From assembly GCF_026341515.1 (NCBI RefSeq), contig NZ_JAPEOK010000001.1, forward strand, positions 3,286,001-3,350,000: DNA of 64,000 nt, in the 5' to 3' direction. Below the pieces are notes generated by a model that saw only the letters and a program-made list of their open reading frames with translations, searched no databases and was not told the origin of the DNA. Made by a program: the position numbers and the translations under genes. Positions 40,848 to 50,377 of this stretch are shown piece after piece. Numbering within the stretch: the stretch's first letter is position 1; each line of letters opens with the position of its first letter. This stretch comes from Streptomyces sp. NBC_00878 (GTDB lineage: Bacteria; Actinomycetota; Actinomycetes; Streptomycetales; Streptomycetaceae).

Positions 40848-41924
40848 TTACGCCGCGGCGAGCTTGGCGGCCGAGTCGGCGTCCACGCACGCCTGGATCA
40901 CCGCGTCGAGATCGCCGTCGAGCACCTGGTCCAAGTTGTACGCCTTGAATCCGACGCGGTGGTCCGAGATGCGGTTCTCCGGGAAGTTGTACGTACGGAT
41001 CTTCTCGGAGCGGTCGACGGTGCGGACCTGGCTGCGGCGGGCGTCCGCGGCCTCCCGCTCCGCCTCCTCCTGCGCCGCGGCGAGCAGCCTGGAGCGCAGG
41101 ATACGCATCGCCTGCTCCTTGTTCTGCAGCTGGCTCTTCTCGTTCTGGCAGGAGGCGACGACTCCGGTGGGAATGTGCGTGATGCGCACGGCGGAGTCGG
41201 TGGTGTTGACGGACTGGCCGCCGGGCCCGGAGGAACGGTAGACGTCGATCCGCAGGTCGTTCGCGTGGATCTCGACGTCGACCTCCTCGGCCTCGGGCGT
41301 GACGAGCACACCGGCGGCGGAGGTGTGGATACGGCCCTGCGACTCGGTCGACGGCACCCGCTGCACGCGGTGCACCCCGCCCTCGTACTTCAGCCGCGCC
41401 CAGACGCCCTGGCCCGGCTCGGTGGCACCCTGGCCGCCCTTGGTCTTCACGGCGACCTGGACGTCCTTGTAGCCGCCCAGCTCGGACTCGGTGGCGTCGA
41501 TGATCTCGGTCTTCCACCCGACGCGCTCGGCATAGCGCAGGTACATGCGCAGCAGATCACCCGCGAACAGCGCGGACTCGTCGCCGCCGGCTCCCGCCTT
41601 GACTTCGAGGATGACGTCCTTGTCGTCGCTGGGGTCGCGCGGGACGAGGAGCAGCCGGAGCTTCTCCGTCAGTTCCTCGCGCTGCTTCTCCAGCTCCTTG
41701 ACCTCGGCGGCGAAGTCGGGGTCGTCGGCGACGAACTCCTTCGCCGTCTCGATGTCGTCCCCGGTCTGCTTCCAGGAGCGGTACGTCGCGACGATCGGGG
41801 TGAGCTCGGCGTAGCGCTTGTTGAGCTTGCGCGCGTTGGCCTGGTCGGCGTGGACCGACGGGTCAGCGAGCTTCTTCTCCAGATCGGCGTGCTCGCCGAT
41901 GAGTTCCTCGACCGCCTCGAACAT
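40848..41924 (-). CDS. prfA: peptide chain release factor 1
   Basis: 358 residues. GGQ motif at 235-237 ([15 protein letters not shown]) for peptidyl-tRNA hydrolysis and PST at 191-193 as the PxT codon-recognition tripeptide (UAA/UAG). ATG 41924 ([12 protein letters not shown]) is chosen by homology and a GGAG upstream, over an ATG 38 codons further upstream. Operon with prmC. Confidence 0.97.
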   Translation of the reverse strand: MFEAVEELIGEHADLEKKLADPSVHADQANARKLNKRYAELTPIVATYRSWKQTGDDIETAKEFVADDPDFAAEVKELEKQREELTEKLRLLLVPRDPSDDKDVILEVKAGAGGDESALFAGDLLRMYLRYAERVGWKTEIIDATESELGGYKDVQVAVKTKGGQGATEPGQGVWARLKYEGGVHRVQRVPSTESQGRIHTSAAGVLVTPEAEEVDVEIHANDLRIDVYRSSGPGGQSVNTTDSAVRITHIPTGVVASCQNEKSQLQNKEQAMRILRSRLLAAAQEEAEREAADARRSQVRTVDRSEKIRTYNFPENRISDHRVGFKAYNLDQVLDGDLDAVIQACVDADSAAKLAAA

Positions 41925-42095
41925 CTCCGGCTCCAATGGACTGCCCCCGGCTCCGTCATGGGCTCGGGGACGTAGGTACGACATGGGGTCCCCCCGGCTC
42001 GCACGAAGTCGAGTGCTGGGGGAAGGGCTGGACCGCAAAGCGCCGGTCCCAGCGCCCCCTGGACGGAGGCGCCGGAGACCGGCGCTGTGAGCTCG

Positions 42096-42317
42096 CTACT
42101 TCTTGGCAGCTGCAGCCTTGCCGAAGCGGGCCTCGAAGCGGGCCACACGGCCACCGGTGTCGAGGATCTTCTGCTTGCCCGTGTAGAACGGGTGGCACTC
42201 GGAGCAGACCTCGGCGCGGACGGTGCCGCTCGCGATCGTGCTACGGGTGGTGAACGACGCGCCACAGGTGCAGCTGACCTGCGTCTCGACGTACTCGGGG
42301 TGGATGTCGCGCTTCAA
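42096..42317 (-). CDS. rpmE: ribosomal protein bL31
   Basis: 73 residues, the zinc-containing (C+) form with C-T-C and C-S-E-C motifs ([28 protein letters not shown]). Start is TTG 42317 behind AGGAGA; no ATG/GTG fits the conserved [12 protein letters not shown]-terminus. The 243-bp upstream region holds two hairpins and an interspersed repeat. Confidence 0.96.
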   Translation of the reverse strand: MKRDIHPEYVETQVSCTCGASFTTRSTIASGTVRAEVCSECHPFYTGKQKILDTGGRVARFEARFGKAAAAKK

Positions 42318-42387
42318 GGTGTCTCCTAGTTTCGGGAGGGCGCCGGGTCGCTGCCGCGGGCTGCGGAGCGTGAACCGGGGCCGACGT

Positions 42388-42428
42388 ACCAGTCTGCCAG
42401 GACTGGTGCCATCCCCCAAAACCGGGGG
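42388..42428 (-). promoter_or_regulatory. candidate rpmE leader with two hairpins
   Basis: ACCAGTC/GACTGGT (42388-42394 with 42401-42407) and CCCCC/GGGGG (42413-42417 with 42424-42428), 70 to 110 nt before the rpmE start. Actinobacterial L31 leaders are a known RNA class; membership here is inference. Confidence 0.4.
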
Positions 42429-42463
42429 TTCGCGTGGTGTATTCCCTGCGGGTCGTCCGTGGC

Positions 42464-42491
42464 GAAAGGCAGGGGCGCAGCCCCGCCTTTC
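42464..42491 (-). terminator. hairpin after the LCP gene
   Basis: GAAAGGC-A-GGGGC (42464-42476) with GCCCCGCCTTTC (42480-42491), one bulge. It lies 71 bp past the LCP stop. Confidence 0.65.
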
Positions 42492-42535
42492 AGGGGCGCG
42501 GGGAACTGCGCGACCAGCCCCCACCGGGCCCGCAG
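42491..42535 (+). repeat. interspersed 45-bp repeat, copy 2
   Basis: Begins CAGGGGCGCGGGGAACTGCG and ends GGGCCCGCAG. Nearly identical to 7227-7270 in opposite orientation. Confidence 0.8.
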
Positions 42536-42561
42536 ACAACCAACTGCCCCCAGCGGAGCTC

Positions 42562-43695
42562 CTAGCTCACGACGCCCTTCGCGTCACCCGTAGCCGTACC
42601 CTCCGTCGCCGACTTCGGGATCGGGCGGTCGTTCTTCAGGGCGTCCCAGACCTGCCGGGCCTTGGTCTTCTGGACGAGGACGCGGTTGCCGTCGGCCGGG
42701 TCGTACCGGACCGGCATCGTGACCATGTCCATCTTCGACGAGCTGATGCCCTTGAGCCCGCCGGCGAAGGAGGCGAGCTCGTTGACGGAGGCGAGGTCGG
42801 AATCGGTGGTGACGGTCCTGGTCGCCGTGTCGGCGAGGTCGAACAGCTTCTTCGGGCTGGTCAGTACGCCGATGCCCTTGACCTGCTCGACCAGGGCCTT
42901 GATGAACGCCTGCTGGAGCTGGATGCGGCCGAGGTCGGAGCCGTCACCGACGCCGTGCCGGGTGCGGACCAGGCCAAGTGCCTGCTTGCCGGTGAGCTGG
43001 TGCGTGCCGGCCTCCAGGTCGAGGTGGCTCTCCTTGTCGGTGATGTTCTTGGTCGTGGTGACCTTGACCCCGCCGAGTTCGTCGATGAGCTTCTGGAAGC
43101 CGCTGAAGTCGACCTCGACGTAGTGGTCCATGCGGATACCGCTCATCGACTCGACGGTCTTCACGGCACAGGCGGCGCCGCCGGTCGAGTACGCGGAGTT
43201 GAACATCACCTGGGACGCGGCGTCGTGCTCGGTGCCCTTGCTGTCGGTGCACTCGGGCCGGTCCACGAGGGTGTCGCGGGGGATGGAGACCACGCTGGCC
43301 TTCTTGTGGCCCTCGTAGACGTGCACGATCATCGCGGTGTCCGAGCGGGCACTGCCGTCGTCGGTCCCGCCGCCGAGCTCCTTGTTGCCGCCGGAGCGGG
43401 TGTCGGAGCCGAGTACGAGGATGTCCTGCGAGCCGTTGTCGACGTTCAGGGGCCGGTCGGCGCCGAGGGCCTGGTTGATGTCGACGCTCTTGATGTTGTC
43501 GTTGAGCCTGAAGTACGTGTAGCCGAGGCCGGCCCCGCCCAGTACGACGACGCCCGCCGCGGCCCAGGCCGTGACGAGGAGCGCCCTGGGGCGCTGGTTC
43601 CGCGGCTTGCGGCGGCGGCCCTTGGCGCGACGGCGCGGTGCGCTGCTGCCGGAATCCTCCGGTGTGCCGGGTTCCAGCATGCTCTCGGCAGACAT
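42562..43695 (-). CDS. LCP-family (LytR-CpsA-Psr) glycopolymer ligase
   Basis: 377 residues. Basic cytoplasmic N-terminus, one membrane helix ([20 protein letters not shown], about 40-60) and an extracellular LCP domain with [38 protein letters not shown] and [12 protein letters not shown]. These enzymes attach wall polymers such as teichoic acids from lipid carriers to peptidoglycan. The WecA-like transferase at 35626 would supply such a lipid-linked product. Two tandem 28-bp repeats lie upstream. Confidence 0.93.
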   Translation of the reverse strand: MSAESMLEPGTPEDSGSSAPRRRAKGRRRKPRNQRPRALLVTAWAAAGVVVLGGAGLGYTYFRLNDNIKSVDINQALGADRPLNVDNGSQDILVLGSDTRSGGNKELGGGTDDGSARSDTAMIVHVYEGHKKASVVSIPRDTLVDRPECTDSKGTEHDAASQVMFNSAYSTGGAACAVKTVESMSGIRMDHYVEVDFSGFQKLIDELGGVKVTTTKNITDKESHLDLEAGTHQLTGKQALGLVRTRHGVGDGSDLGRIQLQQAFIKALVEQVKGIGVLTSPKKLFDLADTATRTVTTDSDLASVNELASFAGGLKGISSSKMDMVTMPVRYDPADGNRVLVQKTKARQVWDALKNDRPIPKSATEGTATGDAKGVVS

Positions 43696-43755
43696 GTGCT
43701 CCTCAGTCCTCGTACGTGCGGTTACCCCCTGCGGTCAGGGTCAGGCGTGGTCATC

Positions 43756-43811
43756 TGCCGTGACGTCCCTTTCGGGACCCGTTTGCCGTGACGTCCCATT
43801 CGGGACCCGTT
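43756..43811 (-). promoter_or_regulatory. two tandem 28-bp repeats with internal dyads upstream of LCP gene
   Basis: Units 43756-43783 and 43784-43811 differ at one base; each contains GTCCC(T/A)TTCGGGAC, a 5-bp dyad. They lie 60 to 116 bp before the LCP start within a 396-bp spacer (43696-44091). A regulator or RNA hairpin pair is possible. Confidence 0.6.
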
Positions 43812-44022
43812 CGGTCAGACGTCGAAACCGAAAGAAGGGTTGCACGACGCACTGCGACCGAGCTGTGGTCCGACACGCACACTGAGTGAGGGGCGAGGTG
43901 CGGCCGCACGCCGTTCACCTGGGCTTTCGATGGCGGACGGCTTGCTTCCGCGGACACATGACGATCTTCACATCTGTGGCGAAGGTCTCTTCACTGCCCA
44001 TTTCCCCGAGGCTCCGGGCAAC

Positions 44023-44063
44023 GCGAAGGGCCGCCCCCGTACGTGACGGGGACGGCCCTTCGC
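44023..44063 (-). terminator. rho gene terminator
   Basis: Arms 44023-44040 and 44046-44063 pair over 18 bp with one G-U wobble in the minus-strand RNA and a 5-nt loop, 28 bp past the rho stop. Confidence 0.88.
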
Positions 44064-44091
44064 GGTACCGGCTGGGCCGGCTGTGCTGCCG

Positions 44092-46170
44092 TCAGTCGTT
44101 GCCGTTGCCCGGCATCGGCGTCGTCTTCTGGATCTGCAGCAGGAACTCGGCGTTCGACTTCGTCTGCTTCATCTTGTCCAGGAGCAGCTCGATCGCCTGC
44201 TGCTGGTCGAGCGCGTGCAGCACGCGACGCAGCTTCCAGGTGATGGCGAGCTCGTCGCTGCCGAGCAGGATCTCTTCCTTACGGGTGCCGGACGCGTCGA
44301 CGTCCACCGCGGGGAAGATGCGCTTGTCGGCGAGCTTGCGGTCGAGCTTGAGCTCGGCGTTGCCGGTGCCCTTGAACTCCTCGAAGATGACCTCGTCCAT
44401 GCGCGAGCCGGTGTCGACGAGCGCGGTGGCCAGGATGGTCAGCGAGCCGCCGTCCTCGATGTTGCGCGCGGCACCGAAGAAGCGCTTCGGCGGGTAGAGC
44501 GCGGTCGAGTCGACACCACCGGACAGGATGCGGCCGGAGGCCGGGGCGGCGAGGTTGTACGCACGGCCCAGACGCGTGATCGAGTCGAGCAGGACGACGA
44601 CGTCGTGGCCCAGCTCCACCAGACGCTTGGCGCGCTCGATGGCGAGCTCGGCGACCGTGGTGTGGTCCTCCGCCGGACGGTCGAAGGTCGAGGAGATGAC
44701 CTCGCCCTTCACCGACCGCTGCATGTCGGTGACCTCTTCCGGACGCTCGTCGACCAGGACGACCATCAGGTGGCACTCGGGGTTGTTGTGCGTGATCGCG
44801 TTGGCGATCGCCTGCATGATCATGGTCTTGCCGGTCTTCGGCGGGGCCACGATCAGACCGCGCTGGCCCTTACCGATCGGCGCGACGAGGTCGATGATGC
44901 GGGTGGTCAGCACGCCCGGGTCGGTCTCCAGACGGAGCCGGTCCTGCGGGTAGAGGGGCGTCAGCTTGTTGAACTCCGGCCGCCCGCGCCCGGATTCGGC
45001 CGCCATGCCGTTCGCCGAGTCGAGGCGGACCAGCGCGTTGAACTTCTCGCGGCGCTCGCCGTCCTTGGGCTGGCGGACGGCGCCGGTGACGTGGTCACCC
45101 TTGCGCAGACCGTTCTTGCGGACCTGGGCGAGGGAGACGTACACGTCGTTCGGGCCGGGCAGGTAGCCCGACGTACGAATGAACGCGTAGTTGTCGAGGA
45201 TGTCCAGGATGCCCGCGACGGGGATCAGGACGTCGTCGTCGGCGACCTGCGGCTCGTTCGGACCGAACTCCTCGCGACCGCGCCGGCCACGACGGTCCCG
45301 GTAACGACCGCGGCGGCCGCGGCGGCCACCCTCGAAGTCGTCGTCGTCCTGTGGGCCGTTGTCACGCTGGCGGTCCTGGCGGTCCTGACGACCGCCGCCC
45401 TGCTGCTGGCCGCCCTGACGCTCCTGGCGGTCCTGACGCTGCTGGTTGCCGCCGCCCTGTCCGCCCTGTCCGCCCTGCTGCTCGTCGCCCTTGCCACGGC
45501 GGTCGCGGTCGCCGCGGCCTCCGCGGTCACGGTCGCCGCGGTCACGGCGGTCGCGGCGGCCCTGACGACCGTCGGCACCGTCACCGGTGTCGCCCTTGGC
45601 CTCGCCCTGGGGCAGGGTCTGGACGGCTGTCTCGGACTTCGGCTCGTTCTTCGCCTCGGCGGTGACCGTCTCGGGGCTGCCGGCCTCGGCGGTCGCGCGG
45701 CGCCGACGGCGCTCGGCCGGGGCGTCGTCTCCCGCACGCTCGGCCTCGCTCGCCCTGGAGGGGCCCCCATCGGGCTGGCCGGGGATCTCGATCTGCTGCT
45801 GGGCCACGGCCTTCTCGGCCTTGGCCTCCGCCTTCTTCTCGGCGGCAGCGGCGTCGTCGCCCGTACGGGCCTTCGAGGTGGCCCGGCGCTTCGGCTTGGT
45901 CTCGGTGGCGGTCTCGGCCTTGGCCGGAGCACCCCCTCCCGCCTGCGCCTCCTTGATGACCTCGATCAGCTGGCTCTTGCGCATCCGCGCGGTGCCCCTG
46001 ATGCCGAGGCCGGATGCGACCTGCTGCAGCTCGGCCAGCACCATGCCCTCGAGGCCGGTACCGCGGCGCCGACGGGAGCCGGCACCGGTGGCAGGCGCGG
46101 AGGCGTCCGTGGCGGGCGCGGCAGCGGTCTCCTCGACACGTGCGCCCATCAGATCGGTGGTGTCGCTCAC
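44092..46170 (-). CDS. rho: transcription termination factor Rho
   Basis: 692 residues, longer than the 420 of E. coli because of an actinobacterial insertion of about 230 residues, rich in Arg, Gly, Gln and Asp ([20 protein letters not shown]), between the N-terminal helix bundle ([18 protein letters not shown]) and the RNA-binding cold-shock fold. The ATPase part has APPKTGKT (Walker A), [14 protein letters not shown] (Walker B), and [18 protein letters not shown] Q/R loop residues. The insert in other actinobacteria gives extra RNA binding. The dense repeats produce a 965-codon antisense frame that is not a gene. Confidence 0.97.
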   Translation of the reverse strand: MSDTTDLMGARVEETAAAPATDASAPATGAGSRRRRGTGLEGMVLAELQQVASGLGIRGTARMRKSQLIEVIKEAQAGGGAPAKAETATETKPKRRATSKARTGDDAAAAEKKAEAKAEKAVAQQQIEIPGQPDGGPSRASEAERAGDDAPAERRRRRATAEAGSPETVTAEAKNEPKSETAVQTLPQGEAKGDTGDGADGRQGRRDRRDRGDRDRGGRGDRDRRGKGDEQQGGQGGQGGGNQQRQDRQERQGGQQQGGGRQDRQDRQRDNGPQDDDDFEGGRRGRRGRYRDRRGRRGREEFGPNEPQVADDDVLIPVAGILDILDNYAFIRTSGYLPGPNDVYVSLAQVRKNGLRKGDHVTGAVRQPKDGERREKFNALVRLDSANGMAAESGRGRPEFNKLTPLYPQDRLRLETDPGVLTTRIIDLVAPIGKGQRGLIVAPPKTGKTMIMQAIANAITHNNPECHLMVVLVDERPEEVTDMQRSVKGEVISSTFDRPAEDHTTVAELAIERAKRLVELGHDVVVLLDSITRLGRAYNLAAPASGRILSGGVDSTALYPPKRFFGAARNIEDGGSLTILATALVDTGSRMDEVIFEEFKGTGNAELKLDRKLADKRIFPAVDVDASGTRKEEILLGSDELAITWKLRRVLHALDQQQAIELLLDKMKQTKSNAEFLLQIQKTTPMPGNGND

Positions 46171-46555
46171 GAAGGGTCCTTCCCTGGAGCGGACGTCGGC
46201 CTGTCTGGCTCGGCGACCGGTTGTGCTGTCCGGCAGTGGTCCTTGCTGTGTGGACCGTGCCGGGGCGGTGGTCCGCCAAAAGGCGGAGGGAATTTCTGGG
46301 ATGGCGATTCCCGGGGCCGTGGCACTGAGGTGCGGTGTCCATCGGCTCGGTCACGCCGGTTCCGGAGCGTGCTCAGCACCGCTCAGCGCGTAGCACCCAA
46401 TGCATGGCACAAAGCGATTTGGGGGGCTCCCGGAAGAATGGTTGTCCCGGACGGGGACGTGAAGCACCTCGCCATGGTGGGGTCGGGTGCAGACTTGAGG
46501 TTAACACTACCGGATCCAACAAACATTCCCCCTCTCGAAATCCGGCGACCGTGTG
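46171..46555 (-). promoter_or_regulatory. 385-bp rho upstream region with leader hairpins
   Basis: No gene. TCCGCC-AAAA-GGCGGA (46272-46287) and GGGAAT/ATTCCC (46288-46293 with 46307-46312) are adjacent hairpins. Rho genes are often autoregulated by premature termination in the leader; that is the likely role but is inferred. The thrB stop is at the right end. Confidence 0.45.
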
Positions 46556-47473
46556 TCACGGAGCAAGCGGCAGCACGCTCGCTCCCGTGGCGTCGAGGCC
46601 CAGCCGGTTGGCCGCCCAGCCCTCGCCCGCCAGTCGTGCGACCTTGTCGGCCGCGGTGTCGGCGACGAGCGCGAGCACGGTGGGCCCGGCGCCGGAGATC
46701 ACCGCGGGAATTCCGTCGGCCCGCAGCCGCTCCACCAGCGCCGCGCTCTCCGGCATGGCCGGGGCGCGGTATTCCTGGTGCAGTCGGTCCTCGGTGGCGG
46801 GCAGCAGCAGCTCGGGGCGCCTGGTCAGGGCCTCGACGAGCAGTGCGGCGCGGCCCGCGTTGGCGGCGGCGTCGACGTGCGGAACTGAGCGCGGGAGGAG
46901 TCCTCGGGCGGTCTCCGTCAGAACCGGTTTCGCCGGTACGAAAACCACCGGAACGATGGAATCGGCGGGTTCCATCCTGATGGCGCGCGCGGATCCGCCC
47001 TCCATCCAGGACAGCGTGAAACCGCCGAGCAGACACGCCGCGACGTTGTCGGGGTGGCCCTCGATCTCGGTGGCGAGCTCCAGGAGCGCCTCGTCGTCGA
47101 GCTTGCTGTCGCCGCCTATGGTCACAGCGCGTGCGGCGACGATGCCCGCGCAGATGGCGGCGGACGAGGAGCCGAGGCCCCGGCCGTGCGGGATGCGGTT
47201 GGCGCAGACGATCTCCAGGCCGCGCGGCTGTCCGCCGAGCAGGTCGAAGGCGGTGCGCAGGGAGCGTACGAGCAGGTGGTTCTCGTCGCGCGGGAGTGTC
47301 TCGTTGCCCTCACCCGCGATGTCGATGTTCAGGCCGGAGTCGGCCACCCGGACGACGACGTCGTCGTACAGACCCAGTGACAGGCCCAGGGCGTCGAAGC
47401 CCGGACCGAGGTTGGCACTGGTGGCGGGGACGCGCACCCGGACGGCGGCGGCGCGGAACGCTGGACCGGCCAT
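46556..47473 (-). CDS. thrB: homoserine kinase
   Basis: 305 residues, GHMP kinase family. ATP-binding motif IPHGRGLGSSSAAICAG, N-terminal VRVPATSANLGPGFDALGL and C-terminal AVISGAGPTVLAL. It phosphorylates homoserine for threonine synthesis. ATG 47473 with AAGGAGAG upstream is chosen over an ATG 34 codons earlier. Separated from thrC by 375 bp that contain a long inverted repeat. Confidence 0.96.
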   Translation of the reverse strand: MAGPAFRAAAVRVRVPATSANLGPGFDALGLSLGLYDDVVVRVADSGLNIDIAGEGNETLPRDENHLLVRSLRTAFDLLGGQPRGLEIVCANRIPHGRGLGSSSAAICAGIVAARAVTIGGDSKLDDEALLELATEIEGHPDNVAACLLGGFTLSWMEGGSARAIRMEPADSIVPVVFVPAKPVLTETARGLLPRSVPHVDAAANAGRAALLVEALTRRPELLLPATEDRLHQEYRAPAMPESAALVERLRADGIPAVISGAGPTVLALVADTAADKVARLAGEGWAANRLGLDATGASVLPLAP

Positions 47474-47714
47474 CGCTCGATGACTCTCCTTGAGCTTGAG
47501 CTGCGAGATTGTCGAAATCCTGCGAGACATACGAAACAAGCGGAAGACCCGGAGGCCGCAAAGACGGCGCGGCACCGCGGCATATGCGGCGGGCGGGTTA
47601 GGTACAGCCTATCGAAGGAAGGTTCTGTGGCGACATAGGGCGCACAGGAGGCGCACGATGCGTGTCGTAAGCCCCTCATGCACCCCCTCTTTTTTTGGAG
47701 CTCGGTTCGCCTCC

Positions 47715-47807
47715 GGGGTGCTACAGCCGGTGTCGAGAGGGCGACCGTGCTCGACCCTCCTTCGTCGGGCCTCCGCGCGCTCGCCCTCTCGACACCGGCC
47801 GCACCCC
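47715..47807. repeat. 93-bp long inverted repeat between thrC and thrB
   Basis: GCCGGTGTCGAGAGGGCGA (47726-47744) is exactly complementary to 47781-47799. Outer GGGGTG (47715-47720) pairs with CACCCC (47802-47807), with a small bulge on the left. The 36-nt loop is partly self-complementary. A strong RNA hairpin in the thr transcript; the rest of the 375-bp spacer shows nothing else clear. Confidence 0.88.
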
Positions 47808-47848
47808 TTCGGCTCACTCGCTGTTGGTGGCCCGGCGTTGGTGTCGGG

Positions 47849-48907
47849 CTATGCCAGGCCGAGGCGCTCGGCGGCCGTTGCCGCGTCGACCGGGACCGTG
47901 ACCGGCTGCGGGGCGCCCGCGACGGCCCAGTCGGGGTCCTTGAGGCCGTTTCCGGTCACCGTGCAGACGATGCGCTGGCCCGGGTCGACCTTGCCCTGCT
48001 CGGCGGCCTTGAGCAGACCGGCGACCGAAGCCGCGGAGGCGGGCTCGACGAAGACACCCTCCTGCGCGGCCAACAGGCGGTAGGCGCGCAGGATTTCACG
48101 GTCCGTCACCTCGTCGATGAAGCCGCCGGACTCGTCCCGCGCGGCCAGCGCGAACTTCCACGAGGCCGGGTTGCCGATGCGGATCGCGGTGGCGATCGTC
48201 GAGGGGTCCTTGACGACCTCGCCGCGCACGATGGGCGCGGAGCCGGAGGCCTGAAACCCCCACATGCGCGGGGTCTGCCGGGCGATCCCGTCGGCGGCGT
48301 ACTCGGTGTACCCCTTCCAGTACGCGGTGATGTTGCCCGCGTTGCCCACCGGCAGGACGTGGATGTCGGGGGCGTCGCCCAGCATGTCCACGATCTCGAA
48401 AGCGGCGGTCTTCTGGCCCTCGATACGCACCGGATTGACCGAATTGACCAGCGACACCGGGTAGTTGTCGGAGAGGCTGCGCGCGAGCGTGAGGCAGTCG
48501 TCGAAGTTGCCGTCGACCTGGAGGATCTTCGCGCCGTGCACGAGGGCCTGGCCCATCTTGCCGAGCGCGATCTTGCCCCGCGGGACGAGAACGGCACACA
48601 CCATGCCCGCCCGTACGGCATACGCGGCGGCCGACGCCGACGTGTTGCCCGTCGAGGCGCAGATGACGGCCTTCGCGCCCTCCTCCTTGGCCCGCGTGAT
48701 GGCCATGGTCATGCCGCGGTCCTTGAAGGACCCGGTGGGGTTCGCACCCTCGACCTTGAGGTGGACCTCGCAGCCCGTGCGCTCGGAGAGCACCTGCGCG
48801 GGCACGAGCGGCGTACCGCCCTCGCGCAGCGTCACGACCGACGTGGAGTCGGACACCGGCAACCGGTCCCGGTACTCCTCGATGATTCCGCGCCACTGGT
48901 GGGTCAT
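47849..48907 (-). CDS. thrC: threonine synthase
   Basis: 352 residues, PLP fold type II. The PLP lysine is Lys62 in [20 protein letters not shown] binds the cofactor phosphate region and VTGNGLKDP is near the C-terminus. Converts O-phosphohomoserine to threonine. It starts 6 bp after the hom stop. Confidence 0.97.
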   Translation of the reverse strand: MTHQWRGIIEEYRDRLPVSDSTSVVTLREGGTPLVPAQVLSERTGCEVHLKVEGANPTGSFKDRGMTMAITRAKEEGAKAVICASTGNTSASAAAYAVRAGMVCAVLVPRGKIALGKMGQALVHGAKILQVDGNFDDCLTLARSLSDNYPVSLVNSVNPVRIEGQKTAAFEIVDMLGDAPDIHVLPVGNAGNITAYWKGYTEYAADGIARQTPRMWGFQASGSAPIVRGEVVKDPSTIATAIRIGNPASWKFALAARDESGGFIDEVTDREILRAYRLLAAQEGVFVEPASAASVAGLLKAAEQGKVDPGQRIVCTVTGNGLKDPDWAVAGAPQPVTVPVDAATAAERLGLA

Positions 48908-48913
48908 TGCTCG

Positions 48914-50215
48914 TTACTCTCCTTCAACCCGCATGATGCTGGCGACACCCCGCACGGTGTCGAGGTTGCGCAACGCCTCGACGGTCCCGCTGAGGGACGC
49001 GTCGGACGCGCGATGCGTGACGACGACGAGGGAGGCGTCGCCGCCCCCGTCCTGTCGCCCTTGCTGGCGAACCGTATCGATCGAGACACCGTGCTCGGCG
49101 AAAACGGTCGCAACCTGGGCGAGAACACCCGGTTTGTCCGCCACATCGAGGCTGATGTGGTAGCGGGTCACGACCTCACCCATGGGACTCACGGGCAGCT
49201 GCGTGTACGCCGAGTCGCCGGGCCCGGTCGCACCACTGAGCTTGTTGCGGCAGACGGCGACCAGGTCACCGAGAACTGCGGAGGCAGTCGGCGCACCACC
49301 GGCGCCCGGCCCGTAGAACATGAGCTGCCCGGCGGCGTCCGACTCGACGAACACGGCGTTGTACGCGCCGCGCACGGAGGCGAGCGGGTGGCTCAGCGGA
49401 ATCATGGCGGGGTGCACGCGCGCGGTGACCGATCCCCCGTCGGCGGCCCGCTCGCAGATGGCGAGCAGCTTGATGGTGCAGCCCATCGCCTTCGCCGAGG
49501 CGAAGTCGGCGGCGGTGACCTCGGTCATGCCCTCGCGGTACACGTCGTCGAGACGCACGCGCGTGTGGAAGGCGATCCCGGCGAGGATGGCGGCCTTGGC
49601 GGCGGCGTCGAACCCCTCGACGTCGGCGGTGGGGTCGGCTTCGGCGTACCCCAGGGCAGTGGCCTCGTCGAGGGCTTCCTGATAGCCGGCGCCGGTCGAG
49701 TCCATCTTGTCGAGGATGAAGTTGGTGGTGCCGTTCACGATCCCCAGCACCCGGTTGACCTTGTCGCCGGCGAGGGACTCGCGCAGCGGCCGGATCAGCG
49801 GAATGGCACCGGCGACGGCAGCCTCGTAATAAAGGTCCCTGCCCTGCTCCTCGGCGAGGGCGTGCAGCGCGGCACCGTCCTGGGCGAGGAGCGCCTTGTT
49901 GGCGGAGACGACGGAGGCGCCGTGCTCGAAGGCGGTGGTGATGAGGGCGCGCGCGGGCTCGATACCGCCGATGACCTCGACGACGACGTCGATGTCCCCG
50001 CGTTTGACGAGCGCGGTGGCATCGGTGGTGACGAGGGCGGGGTCGACGCCCTCACGCACCTTGGAGGGCCGCCGCACGGCGACACCGGCAAGCTCGACGG
50101 GAGCACCGATCCTGGCGGCGAGATCGTCGGCGTGCGTCGTCATGATGCGCGCCACCTCTGAGCCGACAACCCCACAGCCCAGCAGCGCCACCTTCAGCGG
50201 ACGCGTACGCATCAT
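48914..50215 (-). CDS. hom: homoserine dehydrogenase
   Basis: 433 residues. NAD(P)-binding VALLGCGVVGSEVARIM, catalytic region EAAVAGAIPLIRPLRESLAGD and NGTTNFIL, and a C-terminal ACT domain (about 355-430, YHISLDVADKPGVLAQVATV) that senses threonine. ATG 50215 has GAGG 5 nt upstream; a second ATG follows directly. First of the hom-thrC-thrB set. Confidence 0.96.
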   Translation of the reverse strand: MMRTRPLKVALLGCGVVGSEVARIMTTHADDLAARIGAPVELAGVAVRRPSKVREGVDPALVTTDATALVKRGDIDVVVEVIGGIEPARALITTAFEHGASVVSANKALLAQDGAALHALAEEQGRDLYYEAAVAGAIPLIRPLRESLAGDKVNRVLGIVNGTTNFILDKMDSTGAGYQEALDEATALGYAEADPTADVEGFDAAAKAAILAGIAFHTRVRLDDVYREGMTEVTAADFASAKAMGCTIKLLAICERAADGGSVTARVHPAMIPLSHPLASVRGAYNAVFVESDAAGQLMFYGPGAGGAPTASAVLGDLVAVCRNKLSGATGPGDSAYTQLPVSPMGEVVTRYHISLDVADKPGVLAQVATVFAEHGVSIDTVRQQGRQDGGGDASLVVVTHRASDASLSGTVEALRNLDTVRGVASIMRVEGE

Positions 50216-50261
50216 CCGACCTCGTTTCCTCATACCGTCACGGTGGAATCAGTCTCACTCA

Positions 50262-50290
50262 CCGGACGGGGGTTTCTATCCCTCGTCCGG
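50262..50290 (-). terminator. hairpin between lysA and hom
   Basis: CCGGACGGGGG (50262-50272) with CCCTCGTCCGG (50280-50290), one mismatch, loop TTTCTAT. Either lysA terminator or hom leader element. A short ACCGT-C-ACGGT palindrome lies closer to hom. Confidence 0.6.
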
Positions 50291-50377
50291 ATCGTGAGAC
50301 GTCTATTTCATTTGCGCGAGGGCGAACAACAGGAGATCTTCCGCCCGCTCAGCATTGTGCCGTCATTGTCATTGCTG

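Noticed and set aside
44083..46980. 965-codon plus-strand frame opposite rho and thrB
   Set aside because: Mirror of rho, whose Arg/Gly insert and high GC keep the antisense open. No motif and no ribosome binding site.
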